64,000 nt of DNA from Pseudomonas anatoliensis (GTDB lineage: Bacteria; Pseudomonadota; Gammaproteobacteria; Pseudomonadales; Pseudomonadaceae): positions 62,001-126,000 of the forward strand of contig NZ_JACVHC010000005.1 in the NCBI RefSeq assembly GCF_017976235.1. The letters run 5' to 3'. Both the position numbers and the translations under genes were made by a program. Positions 61,220-64,000 of the stretch are shown one piece after another (the stretch's first letter is position 1; each line of letters opens with the position of its first letter). The notes beneath the pieces are model-generated. The model made no database searches, was not told the origin of the DNA, and worked only from the letters and a program-made list of their open reading frames with translations.

Positions 61220-62107
61220 ATGCAATACGCTTTTCCCCTGCTGGCGATCTTTATCTGGGCCGGCAACACCGTGATCAACAAACTCGCGGTCGGCGCGATC
61301 TTTCCGGCCGAGATCGGTTTCTACCGCTGGCTGTTAGCCGGTTTGCTGTTCACCCCGTTCATGCTCAAACAAGTGATCGCGCACTGGCCGCAGATCCGCC
61401 CCAACCTGGGCAAGATTTTCGTCCTCGGCGTGCTCGGCATGGCGGTGTATCAAAGCCTCGCCTACTTCGCCGCGACCCTGACCACGGCAACCAACATGGG
61501 CATCATCCTGTCGCTGATGCCATTGATGTCGCTGGCCATGGCAATCATCAGCCTCGGCCAGCGCCTGACTGCCGGTGCGTTGGTGGGTGCGGTGCTGTCG
61601 TTTGCCGGTGTGCTGGTGGTGGTGTCGTCGGGCAGCCTCGGCGCGTTGCTGCAACACGGCGTGAATTTGGGCGATGCGATGATGCTGATCGCCACGCTCG
61701 CCTATGCGATTTACAGCACCTTGCTGAAGAAATGGCAGCTGCGCCTGCCCCCGCTGGTGTTGCTGTATTTGCAGGTGCTGGTAGCGATTGTGGTGTTGTT
61801 TCCGCTGTATGCCGCCTCACCGAAAACCGGGCTGACGCTGCAGAATATTCCGCTGGTGTTGTATGCGTGCCTGCTGGCATCGATGGTCGCGCCGCTGGCG
61901 TGGATGCAGGCGGTGATGCGCCTCGGGCCGAGCCGGACCACACTGTTCTTCAACTTGCTGCCGTTGATTACCGCGCTGATTGCGGCGCTGGTATTGAAGG
62001 AACGACTGGCGATGTATCACCTGGTGGGTGGTTTGCTGACGTTGGGCGGGGTGATTCTTTCCGAGCGCTGGACGACGGTGTTGGGCCGCAAACTCAGCGT
62101 TGCCTGA
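61220..62107 (+). CDS. DMT (EamA) family transporter
   Basis: A 295-residue inner-membrane exporter with ten helices in two EamA repeats (about 1-135 and 145-285), each ending in a hydrophobic GxxLxxxGV pattern (VGAVLSFAGVLVVVSS; VGGLLTLGGVILSE). Substrate unknown; relatives export amino acids or other metabolites. It is divergent from the AraC gene and has a family C repeat after its stop. Confidence 0.92.
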   Translation: MQYAFPLLAIFIWAGNTVINKLAVGAIFPAEIGFYRWLLAGLLFTPFMLKQVIAHWPQIRPNLGKIFVLGVLGMAVYQSLAYFAATLTTATNMGIILSLMPLMSLAMAIISLGQRLTAGALVGAVLSFAGVLVVVSSGSLGALLQHGVNLGDAMMLIATLAYAIYSTLLKKWQLRLPPLVLLYLQVLVAIVVLFPLYAASPKTGLTLQNIPLVLYACLLASMVAPLAWMQAVMRLGPSRTTLFFNLLPLITALIAALVLKERLAMYHLVGGLLTLGGVILSERWTTVLGRKLSVA

Positions 62108-62135
62108 TGTGACCTTTTGTAGGGTTTGTGGTCTC

Positions 62136-62230
62136 TGTGGCGAGGGGATTTATCCCCGATGGGTCGCGCAGCGTCCCCCGCTTTTTTGGGGCCGCTGCGC
62201 GACCCATCGGGGATAAATCCCCTCGCCACA
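62136..62230. repeat. Near-perfect inverted repeat, family C
   Basis: Perfect 38-base arms starting TGTGGCGAGGGGATTTATCC, through CCGATGGGTCGCGCAGCG, with a 19-base loop that includes CCCCCGCTTTTTTGGGG. It lies between convergent genes and could act as a bidirectional terminator. Confidence 0.9.
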
Positions 62231-62253
62231 CCTAATTCACTGCACCTCAACGG

Positions 62254-63132
62254 TTACAGCCCGGCAGCCTTCAGGCGCGCCGCATGCTCGACAAACAACC
62301 GCACCGGATCCGCGCCCTTGCCCACCAGCCCCAGCGACTGGTTGACGATGTCGAAGTGATCCAGCGGATAGTCGTCGCCAATCACCGTGCCCAGATGCGA
62401 GCTGTAACGCCCGACCATCCCGTCGCACTGTCCCGGCTCACGGACAAAGGTTTTCGCAAACAACCGACAGCTGCGATTGGTCCCGTCGAACAGATTGCCG
62501 CCACGATCCGTCTTGCCCGGCTGCAACGTCCCCGACCACGAGTAATAGCGCACGCCGTTGACCTCTTCCGGCCCGTGGCCACCCCAGGTTTCAGGCAGGC
62601 CCTGTGGATAACGCTGATTGAACAGCGCCACGCCTTCAGTGGTCAGCGAATGATGCGAGGCGTGGATATCCACGGGCAGTTTCGGCCCGTGATAACCGGT
62701 ATCCAGCAACGCCATCAGCCAGCCGACAAAACGCAGCAGCACTTCGAGGATACGACCCTTGGCGCTGTCTGCGGGGTAGTGTTTGTGCAGATAGTCGGCC
62801 AGTTCCGAACCATGATTGGGCCCGGCCACCGAAGTGACCGACGCCACCAGATCCGGGCGTTTCGCTGCGGCATAACGCGCCGTCAACGAGCCCTGACTGT
62901 GGCCAAACAGATTGACCTTCTGCGCCCCGGTTTCGCGCAAAATCTCGTCGATGAGCGCGAGTAACTGCTCGCCACGCACCTCGGTCGAATTGAGCGGCGA
63001 CACCTGCACCGCAATCACAGTTGCACCACCACGGCGCAACGCCTTGATAATCCCGTACCAATACGGATAAAGCACCAGCCGGATAAACCCGAGCATTCCC
63101 GGCACCAGCACCAATGGATAACGCGTCGACAT
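62254..63132 (-). CDS. Lipase-like alpha/beta hydrolase
   Basis: A 292-residue hydrolase like family I lipases (triacylglycerol acylhydrolase, LipA/LipC of pseudomonads). It starts MSTRYPLVLVPGMLGF with the oxyanion-hole region, has the nucleophile S79 in GHSQG, VAGPNHGSELADYL, and a C-terminal H259 in DHFDIVNQ. Unlike secreted lipases it has no signal peptide from this start, and I see no lif foldase next to it, so it may be cytoplasmic or exported by another route. The start at 63132 has AAGGATG upstream. Confidence 0.9.
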   Translation of the reverse strand: MSTRYPLVLVPGMLGFIRLVLYPYWYGIIKALRRGGATVIAVQVSPLNSTEVRGEQLLALIDEILRETGAQKVNLFGHSQGSLTARYAAAKRPDLVASVTSVAGPNHGSELADYLHKHYPADSAKGRILEVLLRFVGWLMALLDTGYHGPKLPVDIHASHHSLTTEGVALFNQRYPQGLPETWGGHGPEEVNGVRYYSWSGTLQPGKTDRGGNLFDGTNRSCRLFAKTFVREPGQCDGMVGRYSSHLGTVIGDDYPLDHFDIVNQSLGLVGKGADPVRLFVEHAARLKAAGL

Positions 63133-63252
63133 GGGCAAACATCCTTGTGGTCGGTAAGTGGATGCAAGGCGTGCAAAACACCCGCCAAGCATCCGCTGTA
63201 ATGATGACAACGCAGCGTTCAGCCTACTTCAGCCCTGCAACCCCCGCCACAA

Positions 63253-63900
63253 TCAGGCCACCTGGAACTCCCTCGCGAGTTCAAGCAAGCGCTGCTCAGC
63301 CTCGGCCACCGATACCGCGAAAGTGCGTTCGGCAGACTCCTCACCTTCGGCCGCGACCACCGTGACGTCGTTGATGCCGATAAAACCCAGCGCCGTGCGC
63401 AGCCATGGGTCGGCGTGATTCAGTGCCTCCAGCTCACCGCCCGGACCGAACCCGAAACCGCCGCGACTGGTGACGATCAACGCCCTCTTGCCCTGCAACA
63501 ACGGTGTGTACTGGGCCACACCGTTGTCGAGCGTGTGATCGAAGGTCAGGCCCAATCGCACAATCTGATCGACCCAGGCCTTGAGGCCGCTGGGCACGCT
63601 GAAGTTGTACATCGGCGTGGAAATCAGCAACAGATCGTGGTCGAACAACTCGCCAACCAGTTGATCGCTGAGTGCCAGATCAGCCTGCATCGACAGCGAC
63701 CGAGCATCGGGCTCGGGATGGAATGCCGCCGCGACAAAGGCCTCGTTGACCGCCGGAATCAGCGCCCGGCCGACTTCACGACGCGTCACTTGAGCCTGTG
63801 GATGACGCACCTGCCAGGCGCTGAGAAAACCTTCCGCCAGACGCCGCGAGTGCGAACGGTCGCCGCGCGGGCTGGCATGGATCACAAGAATTTTGCTCAT
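63253..63900 (-). CDS. azoR: FMN-dependent NADH azoreductase
   Basis: A 215-residue flavodoxin-like quinone/azo reductase. It starts MSKILVIHASPRGDRSHSR (FMN phosphate site), has PMYNFSVPSGLKAWVDQIVR (flavin-ring contact and dimer surface), and TSRGGFGFGPGG. The ATG at 63900 has GGAGGAAG upstream. The frame extends to 63972 but without a start signal. The 120 bp to the lipase-like gene hold nothing recognisable. Confidence 0.93.
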   Translation of the reverse strand: MSKILVIHASPRGDRSHSRRLAEGFLSAWQVRHPQAQVTRREVGRALIPAVNEAFVAAAFHPEPDARSLSMQADLALSDQLVGELFDHDLLLISTPMYNFSVPSGLKAWVDQIVRLGLTFDHTLDNGVAQYTPLLQGKRALIVTSRGGFGFGPGGELEALNHADPWLRTALGFIGINDVTVVAAEGEESAERTFAVSVAEAEQRLLELAREFQVA

Positions 63901-64000
63901 CTGTACTTCCTCCGGACTAGAATCCAACTGCTTGTGGCTTGCAGCTTGAAGCTCGTAGCCGCCCGACTTCAAATGAGCAAAAATCAGTCGGGATGAATCC
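63901..64000. other. Window end, upstream of azoR
   Basis: A 100-base stretch holding the azoR ribosome site and leader. No further gene can be supported. Confidence 0.6.

Noticed and set aside
1..64000. tRNA or rRNA genes
   Set aside because: No CCA-ended cloverleaf-like stretch or conserved rRNA segment was noticed in reading the intergenic regions; a tRNAscan search would settle it.

Overview
The window looks like chromosome of a Pseudomonas of the fluorescens complex. The protein sequences are typical of pseudomonads. The blocks aroQ-accB-accC-prmA-dusB-fis-purH-purD-retS and urtABCDE-ureD-ureA-ureB-ureC follow the order I recall for P. aeruginosa PAO1 (about PA4846-PA4868). Intergenic regions are studded with the short GC-rich REPIN-type inverted repeats known from P. 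fluorescens. This assignment is from memory of families and synteny; no search was run.

Layout. 1-4370: speA (cut by the window edge), an SUI1/YciH translation factor, a NUDIX hydrolase and a DUF2333 protein, all on the minus strand. 4793-8461: a double-receiver diguanylate cyclase and a chemoreceptor. 8713-21001: core metabolism and regulation on the plus strand (aroQ, accBC, prmA, a zinc-ribbon/DUF3426 protein, dusB-fis, purH, purD, and retS, the hybrid kinase that antagonises GacS). 21007-31289: an accessory block. It holds three small unrecognised proteins that look like diverged paralogues, a marC gene, and one 2381-residue toxin gene. The toxin joins a TcdA/TcdB-type glycosyltransferase (W118, DxD at 301-303), a YopT/C58-like cysteine-protease triad (C834/H921/D940) and a hydrophobic pore-like segment, which is the architecture of lymphostatin (LifA/Efa1) in a shorter form. 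31591-39111: cobalamin corrin-ring genes in two divergent operons (cobG-cobH-cobI-cobJ leftward; cobL-cbiD-cobK rightward). 39410-44869: a small orphan gene and a copper-uptake cluster (two DUF2946 proteins, a PCuAC copper chaperone, a TonB-dependent copper receptor, a PepSY membrane protein). 45168-55514: urea uptake (urtA-E) and urease (ureD, ureA, two GNAT acetyltransferases, ureB, ureC), headed by a very good sigma-54 promoter and NtrC-like half-sites. 55717-63900: cbpM-cbpA co-chaperones, a YegD-type Hsp70, an AI-2E/PerM permease, PsiF, an AraC regulator with a divergent DMT exporter, a lipase-like hydrolase and an azoreductase.

How it fits together. The urea block is one nitrogen-scavenging unit: import by the ABC transporter, hydrolysis by urease, and apparent NtrC/sigma-54 control. 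ureE, ureF and ureG are not in the window. The cob genes form most of the corrin-ring methylation pathway with a mixed aerobic (CobG, CobI, CobJ, CobK, CobL) and CbiD/CbiG-type gene set. The accessory block next to retS is the most interesting part. The toxin has a candidate operator and an RsmA/E-like CAAGGA motif at its ribosome binding site, so control by the Gac/Rsm cascade is a testable idea. The paralogue trio has an internal terminator hairpin between its first and second genes.
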